DNA of 64,000 bases from Paracoccus laeviglucosivorans (GCF_900182695.1 NZ_FXTK01000008.1:62001-126000); one strand, 5' to 3'. Positions 1 through 9,028 are shown, counted from the first letter of the stretch. The notes: generated by a model not told the origin, from the letters alone. Translations and numbers: made by a program.

Positions 1-1
1 C

Positions 2-448
2 AGGCTGTGGGGCGATATGTCCATCCCCAACGCGATCTGCTTCGCCCCCGACGGCCAGCGCGCCTATTTCGCCGATACCGAGGCGCAGATGGTCTGGAGC
101 CAGCCGCTTGATGCCGAAGGCTGGCCCCTGGGCGACAGGCAGGTGTTTCTGGACCTGCGCGGCACGGGTGATTTTCCCGATGGCGCGGTGACGGATGCGG
201 ACGGCAATTTCTGGAATGCGCGTTGGGGCACCGGGCGGCTGGTCTGCCATGCGCCGGATGGGCGGGTACTAAATGAAATCGCCGTGCCCTCGGCCCAGAC
301 GACCTGCCCGGCCTTCATGGGCGAAAAACTGGACCGCATCCTGCTGACCAGCGCGGCGGTCGATCTGGGCGGTGCGCAGGACGGGCGCAGCTGGCTGGTG
401 CTGCCCAACGGCGCGCGCGGCCTGCCCGAACCCCGTATCCGGCCATGA
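2..448 (+). CDS. SMP-30/gluconolactonase-family lactonase, 3' part
   Basis: The reading frame is already open at the window edge, so only the C-terminal half (about 148 residues) is present. Phrases such as 'SIPNAICFAPDGQRAYFADT' and 'PDGAVTDADGNFWNARWGTG' are typical beta-propeller blades of SMP-30/gluconolactonase/LRE proteins; the Asn and Asp in them are usual metal ligands. Known members open aldonolactones to aldonic acids in the cytoplasm. Its stop overlaps the start of the mutarotase gene in ATGA, so the two are translationally coupled. That fits an oxidative sugar pathway (aldose, lactone, aldonate) feeding the dehydratase further on. Substrate unknown. Confidence 0.85.
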   Translation, partial: RLWGDMSIPNAICFAPDGQRAYFADTEAQMVWSQPLDAEGWPLGDRQVFLDLRGTGDFPDGAVTDADGNFWNARWGTGRLVCHAPDGRVLNEIAVPSAQTTCPAFMGEKLDRILLTSAAVDLGGAQDGRSWLVLPNGARGLPEPRIRP

Positions 449-1455
449 CAGCGCAGATATTCGGAACCCTGCCCGACGGGCGACAGGTCACGCGCGTCAC
501 CTTGCAAGGCCACGGGCTGACCGCCAGCATCATCACGCTGGGCGCGTCTCTGCAGGACCTGCGCATCGACGGGACCGAACACCCGCTGGTGCTGGGCTAT
601 CCGACGCTTGAACCATATCTGACCGAGGGCGTGTATTTCGGCGCCATCGTCGGGCGCTATGCCAACCGCATCGCGGCTGGAGAGGCGCGGATCGCGGGCC
701 GCAGCTATCAGCTGGACCGGAACGAACAGGGCCGGACCATGCTGCATGGCGGCGCGGACGGCACCGGCCAGCGCAACTGGACCATTGCCGATCATGGACC
801 CGATCACGTCTCGTTGGTCGATCATCTGCCGGATGGGCATATGGGCTTTCCGGGCGCGATGCTGGTGCGGGCTTTCTATCGCCTGATGCCCGGCCCCGTG
901 CTGCGTATCAGCGTTCTGGCCACGGCAAGCGACACGACTTTGTGCAATTTCGCGCCGCACAGCTATTTCAATCTGGATGGCAGCGACGATCTGTCCGGGC
1001 ATCTGCTGCACATCGCGGCCCAGACATATCTGCCGGTGGACGATCACCTGATCCCCGTGGGTGCGCCTGCCCCGGTCCAGGGTTCGCATCTGGATTTTCG
1101 CGAACCGACCCGACTGGCCGATCGGCTGCACGGCCCGCTGATCGACCACAATCTTTGCATCGGCGCGCAGAACCTTGGGTCGCCCGTGCCGGTCGCCACG
1201 CTTCAGGCTGCCAATCTGTCGATGCAGATCGAAACGACCATGCCGGGATTGCAGGTCTATGCGGGCGATCACATCCGTCCCGGCGCGACCGGGCTGGCTG
1301 GCCGCCCCTATCACCGATTTGCCGGAATCGCGCTGGAAACCCAGTTCTGGCCCGATTCGCCGCATCATCCCGACTACCCCTTGGCCGAGCTGCGAAGGGG
1401 TGATGTGTATCGCCATATCACCAACCTGCGTTTCCGCCCTGCGGCAGGCAGTTGA
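445..1455 (+). CDS. galM: aldose 1-epimerase (galactose mutarotase)
   Basis: 336 residues, normal length for GalM. It interconverts alpha and beta anomers of aldoses. The family signatures are visible: 'GRYANRI' near the N-terminus, 'GRTMLHGG', the catalytic-His region 'FAPHSYFNLDG' around residue 170, and the C-terminal 'GIALETQFWPDSPHHP' carrying the catalytic Glu. The start overlaps the lactonase stop by four bases, and a GntR regulator follows after 45 bp in the same direction. In this setting it probably supplies the anomer used by a sugar dehydrogenase; the sugar itself is not determined. Confidence 0.9.
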   Translation: MTAQIFGTLPDGRQVTRVTLQGHGLTASIITLGASLQDLRIDGTEHPLVLGYPTLEPYLTEGVYFGAIVGRYANRIAAGEARIAGRSYQLDRNEQGRTMLHGGADGTGQRNWTIADHGPDHVSLVDHLPDGHMGFPGAMLVRAFYRLMPGPVLRISVLATASDTTLCNFAPHSYFNLDGSDDLSGHLLHIAAQTYLPVDDHLIPVGAPAPVQGSHLDFREPTRLADRLHGPLIDHNLCIGAQNLGSPVPVATLQAANLSMQIETTMPGLQVYAGDHIRPGATGLAGRPYHRFAGIALETQFWPDSPHHPDYPLAELRRGDVYRHITNLRFRPAAGS

Positions 1456-1500
1456 CGCCACCGCCCTTCTGGCCCGAAATAGGCCGGGCGGAGGCATCGA

Positions 1501-2253
1501 ATGAACGACACAACGCCTGAATCTGGCACGGAACGACAGCAGACGACAGCAGGCGAGCCGCCAGCAGCCGCACAGATGCACGCATTCCTGCGCAAACGCA
1601 TCGTTTCGGGCGATCTTGTCCCCGGAATGCGGCTGTCCGAACAGGACATCGCAGACCAATACGACCTGTCGCGCCAACCCGTGCGCGAGGCGTTCATCCG
1701 CCTTGCGGGCGAAGGTCTGCTTGAGGTGCGGCCCCAGCGCGGCACATTCGTCACCCGCATCAACATGGATTGGGTGCTGGACACGCGCTTTATCCGCGAA
1801 TCGGTCGAAGCCGACATCGTGCGCCTTGCCGCCCGCAATGTCGCGCCGCATCAGATCGCCTTGCTGCACGAATTGCTGGACCGGCAGTCGCAACTGATCA
1901 ATGGCGAGGTCGCCCCCCTTGTCGCGCTGGATGAGGAATTTCACTCGGCTCTGGCCGCCATCGCCGGAAAGCCCTTGGTCTGGGGCCATCTTCAGGGGCT
2001 GAAGGTGCATCTGGACCGCGCGCGGCACCTGATTTCCGCAGTGACGCCGCATGATGTAATGCTGGACCAGCACCGCGCCATCGTCGAAGCGATCACCGCG
2101 CAGGATCTGGATCAGGCCGAGGCGGCGCTACGGATGCACCTGCGCCGCGTGTTTCAGGATCTGTCCGCCGTGGTCCGGGTATCGCCCGACTATTTCGACC
2201 GGCCCGAAACCTGCATCTCGCGGATGCATTACGACCTGACGATCAACGTCTGA
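1501..2253 (+). CDS. GntR-family (FadR/FCD type) transcriptional regulator
   Basis: 250 residues. An N-terminal winged helix-turn-helix (about residues 22-90, with 'LSEQDIADQYDLSRQPVREA' and 'LLEVRPQRGTFVTRI') is followed by an all-helical FCD ligand-binding domain. The FCD metal-site pattern is visible as Asp/His in 'DEEFHSAL' and a later 'HRAIVEAI'. Such proteins are usually repressors released by sugar acids or other carboxylates. It ends the lactonase-galM unit and is convergent with the isomerase gene 13 bp away. It is one of three paralogous GntR regulators within 10 kb; which operators it binds cannot be told. Confidence 0.92.
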   Translation: MNDTTPESGTERQQTTAGEPPAAAQMHAFLRKRIVSGDLVPGMRLSEQDIADQYDLSRQPVREAFIRLAGEGLLEVRPQRGTFVTRINMDWVLDTRFIRESVEADIVRLAARNVAPHQIALLHELLDRQSQLINGEVAPLVALDEEFHSALAAIAGKPLVWGHLQGLKVHLDRARHLISAVTPHDVMLDQHRAIVEAITAQDLDQAEAALRMHLRRVFQDLSAVVRVSPDYFDRPETCISRMHYDLTINV

Positions 2254-2266
2254 ACGGCGGCTGTCG

Positions 2267-3022
2267 CTAGATCGCGCGCAGTCCAGCCATCCAGCCCAGA
2301 CTGTCGTCGGTCGGACCCACGGGTTTGTATTCGGCCCCGATCGGACGCTGCCAACCCAGATCGCGCAGGGTGGCGCAGATGTGGCGATAATCCAGCTCTC
2401 CATGATCGGGCGTGCCGCGATCAGGGACCGAGGCGATCTGCACATGCCCGATCACCGGCAGCAGACGGCCAAGGCGCCGCGTCAGGTCGCCCTCCATGAT
2501 CTGCAGGTGATAGCAGTCGAACATCAGTTTCAGGTTCGGATGACCGGCCCGTTCGATCAGGCGCAGCGCATGATCCGAGCGTGACAGGAAATATCCCGGC
2601 GCGTCATAGCGGTTCAGCGGCTCGATCAGGATGGTCAGATCGGGCGCGGCGCGGCAGGCATGGTCCAGATTGGCCAGAAATATCGCCTCGGCCGCCGGAC
2701 CTTCGGCAAAACCCGCCATGACATGGACCGCACCGCAACCGATGGCGCGGGCATAGGCGATGGCGCGGTCGATTTCGGCCCGTGCTTCGGCCTCGCGGCC
2801 CGGCAAGGCGGACAGGCCGTTTTCCCCCGCGCCGCCGCGCAGAGTGTTCAGGCCCAGCATGGTCAGGCCGGTCTGGGTCAGAGCGGCGGCGACATCCTTG
2901 GGCGGCGTATCATAGGGCCAGTGACATTCGACGGCATCGAAGCCCGCAGCCTTGGCGGCGCGGATCGCATCTGGCAGCGGTCGGTCGGCCCATAGAAAGC
3001 CCAGATTGGCGGAAAACAGCAT
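2267..3022 (-). CDS. hydroxypyruvate isomerase / 2-oxo-tetronate isomerase family protein
   Basis: 251 residues, an AP-endonuclease-2-like TIM barrel of the Hyi/OtnI group. Visible metal-site motifs are the Glu of 'ILIEPLNRYD', the Asp/His of 'LMFDCYHLQIMEGD', the His of 'GHVQIAS' and the Glu of 'GAEYKP'. Members isomerise hydroxypyruvate to tartronate semialdehyde, or 2-oxo-tetronates. Start chosen by a strong GGAGGGGG four bases upstream. It is the last gene of the minus-strand unit but is separated from the preceding hydrolase gene by a terminator-like hairpin. A DenD-type dehydrogenase elsewhere in the cluster makes an OtnI-like role plausible but unproven. Confidence 0.82.
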   Translation of the reverse strand: MLFSANLGFLWADRPLPDAIRAAKAAGFDAVECHWPYDTPPKDVAAALTQTGLTMLGLNTLRGGAGENGLSALPGREAEARAEIDRAIAYARAIGCGAVHVMAGFAEGPAAEAIFLANLDHACRAAPDLTILIEPLNRYDAPGYFLSRSDHALRLIERAGHPNLKLMFDCYHLQIMEGDLTRRLGRLLPVIGHVQIASVPDRGTPDHGELDYRHICATLRDLGWQRPIGAEYKPVGPTDDSLGWMAGLRAI

Positions 3023-3041
3023 CCATCCCCCTCCGCGAATG

Positions 3042-3070
3042 AAAAAGGCGGCAGGGTCGCCCCCGCCGCC
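3042..3070 (-). terminator. terminator-like hairpin between hydrolase and isomerase genes
   Basis: On the minus strand a GGCGGC...GCCGCC stem with GC-rich inner pairs is followed by TTTTT, just after the stop of the FAH-family gene. It may end or attenuate transcription before the isomerase gene. Confidence 0.7.
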
Positions 3071-3077
3071 ATGTTCC

Positions 3078-3920
3078 TTAGGCCCGGCGGACCTTTTGGG
3101 TCTGTTCGCCCAGACCCTCGATCCCCAGCCGCATCACCTCGCCGCCCTTCAGGAAGACCTGCGGCTTTTGGCCCATGCCGACGCCGGGGGGCGTGCCGGT
3201 GGTGATCACATCGCCCGGAAGCAGCGTCATCAGCCGCGAGCAATAGGCGACCAGCTCGGCCACGCCAAAGATCATCGTCTTGGTCGAGCCGTCCTGGAAC
3301 CGCTTGCCATCCACCTCAAGCCACATGGTCAGATTGCCGGCATCCGGCACCTCGTCGCGGGTGACCATCCATGGGCCGATGGGACCGAAGGTGTCGAAAC
3401 CCTTGCCTTTGTCCCATGTCTGGCCGCGTTCCAGCTGGTATTCGCGTTCCGACACGTCGTTAACGACGCAGTAACCCGCAACATGCTCCAGCGCCTCGGC
3501 CTCCGAGACGCGGCGAGCGGTCTTGCCGATGACCACGCCCAGCTCGACCTCCCAATCGGTCTTGGAGGAGCCTTCGGGGATCATCACATCGTCGTTCGGG
3601 CCGACGATGCAGCTGGTCCATTTGTTGAAGACCACCGGCTCGGTCGGGACGGCCATGCCGCTTTCTGCAGCGTGGTCGGCATAGTTCAGCCCGATGGCGA
3701 TGAACTTGCGCACATTGCCCACGCAGGCACCGATGCGGGGCGCACCCGACACCACCGGCAGGCTTTCAACGTCGATCGCCGCCAGCTTTGCCAGCCCCTC
3801 GGGTGTCAGCACATCGCCCGAAATATCGGCGACATGGCCGGACAGGTCGCGAATCGCCCCCGATGCATCCAGCAGACCGGGCTTTTCCTGACCCTCGGGG
3901 CCATAGCGCAGCAGTTTCAT
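3078..3920 (-). CDS. fumarylacetoacetate hydrolase-family protein
   Basis: 280 residues. The C-terminal FAH fold is clear: 'IAIGLNYADHAAESG', the acidic metal-site pair in 'DWEVELGVVIG', 'GYCVVNDVSERE', 'GKGFDTFGPIGP', and the closing 'GDVITTGTPPGVG'. This subgroup includes 2,4-diketo-3-deoxy-L-fuconate hydrolase-type enzymes that split acylpyruvates, which would suit the sugar-acid context; database names such as ureidoglycolate lyase are common for it but less fitting here. The start overlaps the stop of the DMT transporter gene (ATGA) and has GGAGGAGAG just upstream. It lies in the long minus-strand catabolic unit. Confidence 0.88.
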   Translation of the reverse strand: MKLLRYGPEGQEKPGLLDASGAIRDLSGHVADISGDVLTPEGLAKLAAIDVESLPVVSGAPRIGACVGNVRKFIAIGLNYADHAAESGMAVPTEPVVFNKWTSCIVGPNDDVMIPEGSSKTDWEVELGVVIGKTARRVSEAEALEHVAGYCVVNDVSEREYQLERGQTWDKGKGFDTFGPIGPWMVTRDEVPDAGNLTMWLEVDGKRFQDGSTKTMIFGVAELVAYCSRLMTLLPGDVITTGTPPGVGMGQKPQVFLKGGEVMRLGIEGLGEQTQKVRRA

Positions 3921-4855
3921 CGTCTCTCCTCCTTGGTTTTCACTTGCGACTGTTCCGAAGAAATCGCGATTGCGGAAGTCCTGATGGCGGCAATTCTCTT
4001 TCGCCGTCCAGACAACCAAAGCAGTGCACCGCCCGACACGATGATCAGGGCGCCGAACAGGGTAGAAACGCCCGGAACCTGACCAAAGACCAGATAGCCC
4101 GAAAGCGTCGCAAACAAGAGTTGCAGATAGATGACCGGTGCCAGCACCGAGGCATCCGCCATCCGATGCGCCAGCGTGACAAGGCTGTGCGATGTCGCGC
4201 CGAAGATACCGACCATGAACATCAGGCAGACCACCAGCCAGCTTGACGGTTCCTGCCATTGCAGCAACGCCAGCGGGGCAAGACAAAGCGAAGCGATGCC
4301 GCTGGCCCATATCTGCTGGGTCGCCGTCGATTCCCGCGCCAGCATCCGGCTAAGGATGTAATAGAAAGACGTGCTGACGCAGGCCCCAAGCGAAAACAGG
4401 ATCGCCCAATGCAGGTCGTTACCCCATGGGGATACGACCACCAGCACCCCGACAAAACCCAGCGTGATCGCCACGAATTGCAGCGGGCTGACCTTTTCCC
4501 CAAGCATCGGCACGGCCAGCAGCGTGACCAGCACCGGGCTTGCGAACATGATCGCCGTCACCGTGGTCAGCGGCAGATAGCTTAGCGCGACGAAATTAAA
4601 GCCGGTGCTGCCCAGAAGCGCCAGGGATCGCAGGATCTGCAGCCTGGGATTGACCGAACGCAGCACGCCCAGACCTTGCCGCGGCAGGACCGCTGCCAGC
4701 GTCACGACCAGATGCACCGCGTAACGCACAAAGGCCACCTGCATCACGGCCAGTCCCGAACCGATCAGCCATTTTGCCGTGGTGTCCAGCCCCGTGAACA
4801 ACATCACCGCCGCCGCGAAAAGCAGCATTCCCGTCAGGGTGCTTGCGGGTGTCAT
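3917..4855 (-). CDS. DMT-superfamily (EamA) transporter
   Basis: 312 residues with about ten hydrophobic segments arranged as two EamA repeats, the standard size for drug/metabolite-type inner-membrane carriers. Hydrophobic runs include 'MLLFAAAVMLFTGLDTTAKW' at the N-terminus and 'LFGALIIVSGGALLWL' near the C-terminus. Substrate unknown; its position between a GntR gene (3 bp upstream) and the FAH hydrolase gene (4-bp overlap) suggests it moves an intermediate or end product of the pathway. A canonical ABC sugar importer is encoded separately at 12.8-17.1 kb. Confidence 0.88.
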   Translation of the reverse strand: MTPASTLTGMLLFAAAVMLFTGLDTTAKWLIGSGLAVMQVAFVRYAVHLVVTLAAVLPRQGLGVLRSVNPRLQILRSLALLGSTGFNFVALSYLPLTTVTAIMFASPVLVTLLAVPMLGEKVSPLQFVAITLGFVGVLVVVSPWGNDLHWAILFSLGACVSTSFYYILSRMLARESTATQQIWASGIASLCLAPLALLQWQEPSSWLVVCLMFMVGIFGATSHSLVTLAHRMADASVLAPVIYLQLLFATLSGYLVFGQVPGVSTLFGALIIVSGGALLWLSGRRKRIAAIRTSAIAISSEQSQVKTKEERR

Positions 4856-4858
4856 CCC

Positions 4859-5536
4859 TTAGCTACCGTCTTGCCCGTCATTGCCCGCATCCATCTCCTC
4901 GCGGAAATGGTCCTCGATATTTGCGACCATTGCGCCAAGATGGGCGCCGATCTCGGTTTTGATCGCCCCGATGTCGCGGGAAGCCAGCGCGGCATGTATC
5001 GCCTTGTGCTGGCGCAGCACACGTTCGCGGGACAGCTTGCGCCGCGCCGACAGATACCGCGCCCGCCACAGCCGCGCCATGTATGATCCATGCGTCTGCG
5101 CCAAGGCAGCATTGTGCGAAGCGGCAACGATGGCCGAATGAAAGCGCATGTCCAGTTCGAACACGTCCAGCGTATCCGCCTCGCCATAGATGGATTCGAT
5201 ATGATCCTTGAGCGCGCCGATGGCGGCGATTTCCTGATCGGTGGCCTTTTCGCAGGCCAGCTCGCCCGACAGCATCTCCAGCGCGTGCAGCACACGGATC
5301 TGGTCTATGATCTCGGTCAGGGACGGGTTGGCGACGACGGGGCTGCGCAGCGGGCGCAGTTGCACCAGCCCCTCTTTGGCCAGAATTCGGATCGCCTCGC
5401 GCATGGGGGTTCGCGACACGCCCTGACGTTCGGCATTGTCGCGTTCCTTGATCGGTGCGCCGGGGGCAAGATTGCCCCGCAGGATTTCGCGGCGCAGTTC
5501 ATAGGCGATGGCCTCGGCCAAAGTATCCTCGGTCAT
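4859..5536 (-). CDS. GntR-family (FCD) transcriptional regulator
   Basis: 225 residues. N-terminal wHTH of the FadR branch ('ERDNAERQGVSRTPMREAIR', 'LRSPVVANP') and a C-terminal helical FCD domain with Asp/His metal-site residues ('ELDMRFHSAIV', 'RQHKAIHAALA'). It is embedded in the middle of the minus-strand catabolic unit: 3 bp before the DMT gene, 11 bp after the hydroxyacid dehydrogenase gene. It is therefore probably co-transcribed from the promoter at about 9.03-9.17 kb, where two TGGTATACCA palindromes lie. That makes it the most economical candidate for the factor that binds them. Confidence 0.92.
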   Translation of the reverse strand: MTEDTLAEAIAYELRREILRGNLAPGAPIKERDNAERQGVSRTPMREAIRILAKEGLVQLRPLRSPVVANPSLTEIIDQIRVLHALEMLSGELACEKATDQEIAAIGALKDHIESIYGEADTLDVFELDMRFHSAIVAASHNAALAQTHGSYMARLWRARYLSARRKLSRERVLRQHKAIHAALASRDIGAIKTEIGAHLGAMVANIEDHFREEMDAGNDGQDGS

Positions 5537-5547
5537 CGCCTTTCCCC

Positions 5548-6483
5548 TTAGTTCACCGGCGTGATGGCGGGTTGGCCATCCAGCAGGGCACGCAGGTTCG
5601 CGCGCTGCAATTCCCCCATCGCCGCACGGGTTTCATGCGTGGCCGAGCCGACATGCGGCAAAAGCGTGACATTCGCCAGCCCGAAGAAGCGCGGATCGGG
5701 TTTCGGCTCGCCCCGGAACACGTCCAGCCCCGCACCGCGCAGCTGCCCCGTTTCAAGGGCGTCCAGCAGCGCGGATTCGTCGATGACCGAGCCGCGGGCG
5801 ATATTGACGATGATGCCGTCGCCAAGCGCCGCGATGACGTCGCGCGACACCAGCCCTTCGGTTTCCGGCCCGCCGACAACCGCGATGACCAGATCATCGA
5901 CCGCCTGCGCCAGCGCCACCGGGTCCGAATGCCATTGCCAGCCCGGTGTCTGCTTTTCGCTGCGCGAGAAGTAATGGATTTCCGACTTGAAGGCTGCCAG
6001 TCGGTCCGCGATCTCGCGCCCGATGCGGCCAAGGCCCAGAACACCTACCTTGCGGCCAGACATCTTGCGCTGCAGCGCATATTCCGGACCCTTGGCCCAT
6101 TCGCCCGCGCGCATCCAGGTTTCGGCCGAATTCAGGCGGCGGTTTTCCATGACCAGCAGCGCCACGGCCAGATCGGCCACATCGTCATTCAGCACCTCGG
6201 GCGTGTTCGTGACGGTGATGCCGCGCGCCGTCGCCGCCGGAATGTCGATCGCGTCATAGCCCACGCCGAAATTGGTGATGAAGCGCAGATTGGGCAATTG
6301 GTCCATCACCTGGGCAGTCAGACCCTTGTGGCCCAGAAAAGCCAGCGCGGCGACGTTGGCGCGCTCGGCCTCGGGCAATGCGGTGACGTCTTCGGCGCTT
6401 TCCAGCAGGGGGGCTGCGAAATCGCGCGTCAACGCGGTGGCGTCCAGTTCGGAATAGGGGCCGACGGCCAGAACCTGTGCCAT
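5548..6483 (-). CDS. D-isomer-specific 2-hydroxyacid dehydrogenase (hydroxypyruvate/glyoxylate reductase type)
   Basis: 311 residues. Rossmann nucleotide motif 'GVLGLGRIGREI' at about 150, the catalytic Arg in 'NIARGSVIDE', the Glu about 30 residues on in 'DVFRGEPKP', and the His in 'LLPHVGSATHETR' give the full R-E-H triad of this NAD(P)H-dependent family. Members reduce 2-keto acids such as glyoxylate, hydroxypyruvate or 2-ketogluconate. With the Hyi-like isomerase in the same unit, a hydroxypyruvate or tartronate-type intermediate is possible. It is 4 bp downstream of the SDR gene, so clearly co-transcribed. Confidence 0.9.
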   Translation of the reverse strand: MAQVLAVGPYSELDATALTRDFAAPLLESAEDVTALPEAERANVAALAFLGHKGLTAQVMDQLPNLRFITNFGVGYDAIDIPAATARGITVTNTPEVLNDDVADLAVALLVMENRRLNSAETWMRAGEWAKGPEYALQRKMSGRKVGVLGLGRIGREIADRLAAFKSEIHYFSRSEKQTPGWQWHSDPVALAQAVDDLVIAVVGGPETEGLVSRDVIAALGDGIIVNIARGSVIDESALLDALETGQLRGAGLDVFRGEPKPDPRFFGLANVTLLPHVGSATHETRAAMGELQRANLRALLDGQPAITPVN

Positions 6484-6487
6484 TGCC

Positions 6488-7222
6488 TTACCCCCGCCCG
6501 ATATAGGGCATGTTGGTGGCCATCACCGTCAGCCATTGGATATTCGCACCCTCGGGCTGGGTGGCCATGTGCAGGACCGACTGCGCCACGGTGCGCGCGT
6601 CCATCACCGGCTCGACCTTGATCGAGCCATCGGCCTGCGGCACACCCTTGGTCATCTTCTGCGCCATTTCGGTCAGCGCATTGCCGATATCCACCTGCCC
6701 GCAGGCGATGTTGAACGGCCGCCCGTCCAGCGACAGCGTGCGCGTCAGCCCGGTCACCGCATGTTTTGACATGGTATAGGGCGCGGTCCCCGGACGCGGC
6801 ACATCAGCGGAAACCGAGCCGTTGTTGATGATCCGTCCACCCATCGGGTCTTGCCGGCGCATGTGGCGAAACGCGGCGCGTGCGCAATAAAACATGCCGT
6901 CGATATTGACCCGCGCAAGGTTCTGCCACTGCTCGACGGTGGTTTCGTCGATCAGGATCGAGCCCAGCGAAGCGCCCGCGTTGTTGAACAGCACGTCCAG
7001 CCGACCCCATTCGCCTGCGGCCTTGGCGAATGCCGCATCGACCGCATCCGCATCGGTCACGTCGCAGGGCAGAACCAGCGCATTGGGATGGCCCGCCGCA
7101 GTTTCCTGCAGCGCATCGGCACGCCTGCCGATCAGGCCGACCTGCCAGCCTTTTTCCAGAAACAGTTGCGCCGTGACACGGCCCACGCCGCTGCCGCCGC
7201 CCGTAATCAGGATGTTCGTCAT
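6488..7222 (-). CDS. SDR-family oxidoreductase
   Basis: 244 residues, classical short-chain dehydrogenase/reductase. Cofactor motif 'TGGGSGVG' at residues 7-14, 'NNAG' near residue 87, catalytic Ser in 'NNGSVSAD' and 'YTMSK' as the Tyr-x-x-x-Lys. Substrate not predictable from the motifs; position directly after the dehydratase gene (24 bp) suggests oxidation of the sugar or of a pathway alcohol. The C-terminal segment speaks of a typical tetramer-forming SDR. Co-transcribed with its neighbours by spacing. Confidence 0.9.
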   Translation of the reverse strand: MTNILITGGGSGVGRVTAQLFLEKGWQVGLIGRRADALQETAAGHPNALVLPCDVTDADAVDAAFAKAAGEWGRLDVLFNNAGASLGSILIDETTVEQWQNLARVNIDGMFYCARAAFRHMRRQDPMGGRIINNGSVSADVPRPGTAPYTMSKHAVTGLTRTLSLDGRPFNIACGQVDIGNALTEMAQKMTKGVPQADGSIKVEPVMDARTVAQSVLHMATQPEGANIQWLTVMATNMPYIGRG

Positions 7223-7246
7223 GTCTCCTCCCCTATTGCCGGTTCA

Positions 7247-9028
7247 TCAATGATTGTCGCGCGGCAAGGTCTTGCGCACGCGCTGATAGGCCGTTGCCAG
7301 TTCCAGACAGCCGCCCTGAGCCAGCTGACCGACCTCCTTGCGATAGATCTCCTCCCACGGGGTCTGGTTTTCCAGCACCGGCGGGGTCCACGCATCCTTG
7401 CGGGCCTGCCACTCGGCATCGCCGACCAGCGCATCCATCCGTCCCGCATTCAGGTCCAGCCGCACCCGATCGCCGGTCTGCAAATAGGCCAGCCCCCCGC
7501 CGACCACAGATTCCGGCGAGGCGTTCAGGATCGACGGGCTTTCCGAGGTGCCCGATTGCCGCCCGTCGCCCACGGTGGGCAGATGGTTGATGCCCTGTTT
7601 CAGCAGCGCATCCGGCGGCTGCATGTTCACCACCTCGGCGCTGCCGGGATAGCCCACGCAGCCCACGCCGCGAATGAACAGGATGCAGTTTTCGTCAATC
7701 GCCAGTTCCGGGTCGTTCAGCCGTTCGTGGTAATCCTCGGGGCCTTCGAAGACGATGGCGCGGGCTTCATGGATGCCCTCGGCCCCCGGCTTCGACAGGA
7801 ACCGCTGTCGGAAATCACCCGAGATCACGCTGGTCTTCATCAGTGCGCTATCGAACAGGTTGCCGGTCAGCACGATGAAACCGGCATTCTGCCGCATCGG
7901 TTCGGCATAGGTCTTGATCACCGCATGATCCTGACTTTCCCATCCAATCAGATTCTGGCCCATGCTCGCGCCCGTGACGGTCATCGCGTTTTCATGCAGG
8001 CGTCCGGCCTTTTTCAGCTCGGCCATGACCGCAGGCACACCGCCCGCGTGAAAGAAGCTTTCCCCAAGGAATTCCCCAGCGGGCTGCATGTTCACCAGCA
8101 AGGGCACATCGAAGCCGATCTTTTGCCAGTCGGTCACGTCCAGTTCGACCCCGGCATGTCGTGCAATCGCCTGCAAATGCGGCGGCGCGTTGGTCGAACC
8201 GCCGATGGCGCTGTTCACGATGATCGCGTTTTCAAACGCCTGGCGGGTCAGGATGTCGCTGGGTTTCAGGTCGTCATAGACCATTCCCACGATGCGCTTG
8301 CCGGTCTGATAGGCCATGTTCATCCGCTCGCGGAACGGAGCGGGAATGGCGGAACAGCCGGTCAGCGACATGCCCAGCGCCTCGGCCATGGCGTTCATGG
8401 TGCTGGCCGTGCCCATCGTGTTGCAATGGCCAAGCGACGGGGCGCTGGCGCAGACGCGGGACATGAATTCATCATAGTCGATCTTGCCTTCGGACAGCAG
8501 GCGACGGCTTTCCCAGACCACCGTGCCCGAACCCGCGCGCTTGCCCTTCCACCAGCCGTCCAGCATCGGCCCGCCATTCAGCGTAATCGCCGGAATATCG
8601 ACCGTCGCCGCGCCCATCAGCATGGCCGGCGTGGTTTTGTCACAGCCGGTCGTCAGCACCACCCCGTCCAAAGGATAGCCGTGCAGCACCTCGACCAGAC
8701 CCAGATAGGCCAGATTGCGGTCCAGCGCCGCAGTGGGGCGCTTGCCGGTTTCCTGAATCGGATGGACCGGGAATTCCATCGGGATGCCGCCGCCGTCGCG
8801 GATGCCCGCCTTGATGCGATCCATCAGGAAAACATGGATCTTGTTGCACGGGGCCAGATCGCTGCCCGTCTGCGCGATGCCGATGATCGGACGGGCCGAC
8901 TGCAATTCCTCGCGGGTGAACTGCTGGTTCAGGTAGCGTTCGATATATAGCGCGGTCATGCCCGGATTGTTCGGATTGTCGAACCATTCCTGTGACCGGA
9001 ATCGCTTGTTGGCGCGGGTATTTCCCAT
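7247..9028 (-). CDS. IlvD/Edd-family sugar-acid dehydratase (D-xylonate dehydratase-like)
   Basis: 593 residues, the length of the pentonate dehydratase branch of IlvD/Edd. It removes water from an aldonic acid to give a 2-keto-3-deoxy acid, using an Fe-S cluster. The three expected cluster cysteines are present at C61 ('SDLAPCNK'), C129 ('TTGCDKTTP', followed by the Lys usually carbamylated) and C202 ('GHCNTMGTA'). By memory the sequence resembles Caulobacter XylD over its whole length, including 'RNLAYLGLVEVLHGYP' and 'GDGRQSGTSESPSILNASPE'. L-arabinonate or other aldonates are equally possible substrates. It is the first gene of the minus-strand unit and diverges from the DHDPS-family lyase. 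Confidence 0.92.
   Translation of the reverse strand: MGNTRANKRFRSQEWFDNPNNPGMTALYIERYLNQQFTREELQSARPIIGIAQTGSDLAPCNKIHVFLMDRIKAGIRDGGGIPMEFPVHPIQETGKRPTAALDRNLAYLGLVEVLHGYPLDGVVLTTGCDKTTPAMLMGAATVDIPAITLNGGPMLDGWWKGKRAGSGTVVWESRRLLSEGKIDYDEFMSRVCASAPSLGHCNTMGTASTMNAMAEALGMSLTGCSAIPAPFRERMNMAYQTGKRIVGMVYDDLKPSDILTRQAFENAIIVNSAIGGSTNAPPHLQAIARHAGVELDVTDWQKIGFDVPLLVNMQPAGEFLGESFFHAGGVPAVMAELKKAGRLHENAMTVTGASMGQNLIGWESQDHAVIKTYAEPMRQNAGFIVLTGNLFDSALMKTSVISGDFRQRFLSKPGAEGIHEARAIVFEGPEDYHERLNDPELAIDENCILFIRGVGCVGYPGSAEVVNMQPPDALLKQGINHLPTVGDGRQSGTSESPSILNASPESVVGGGLAYLQTGDRVRLDLNAGRMDALVGDAEWQARKDAWTPPVLENQTPWEEIYRKEVGQLAQGGCLELATAYQRVRKTLPRDNH

Noticed and set aside
64..2073. Long minus-strand open frame opposite lactonase, galM and GntR genes
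   Set aside because: It is the antisense of three well-supported genes and has Arg/Gln/His-rich, family-less translation typical of GC-rich shadow frames.
6851..8950. Long plus-strand open frame opposite SDR and dehydratase genes
   Set aside because: Antisense of clear enzyme genes; composition dominated by His, Arg, Gln, no family resemblance.
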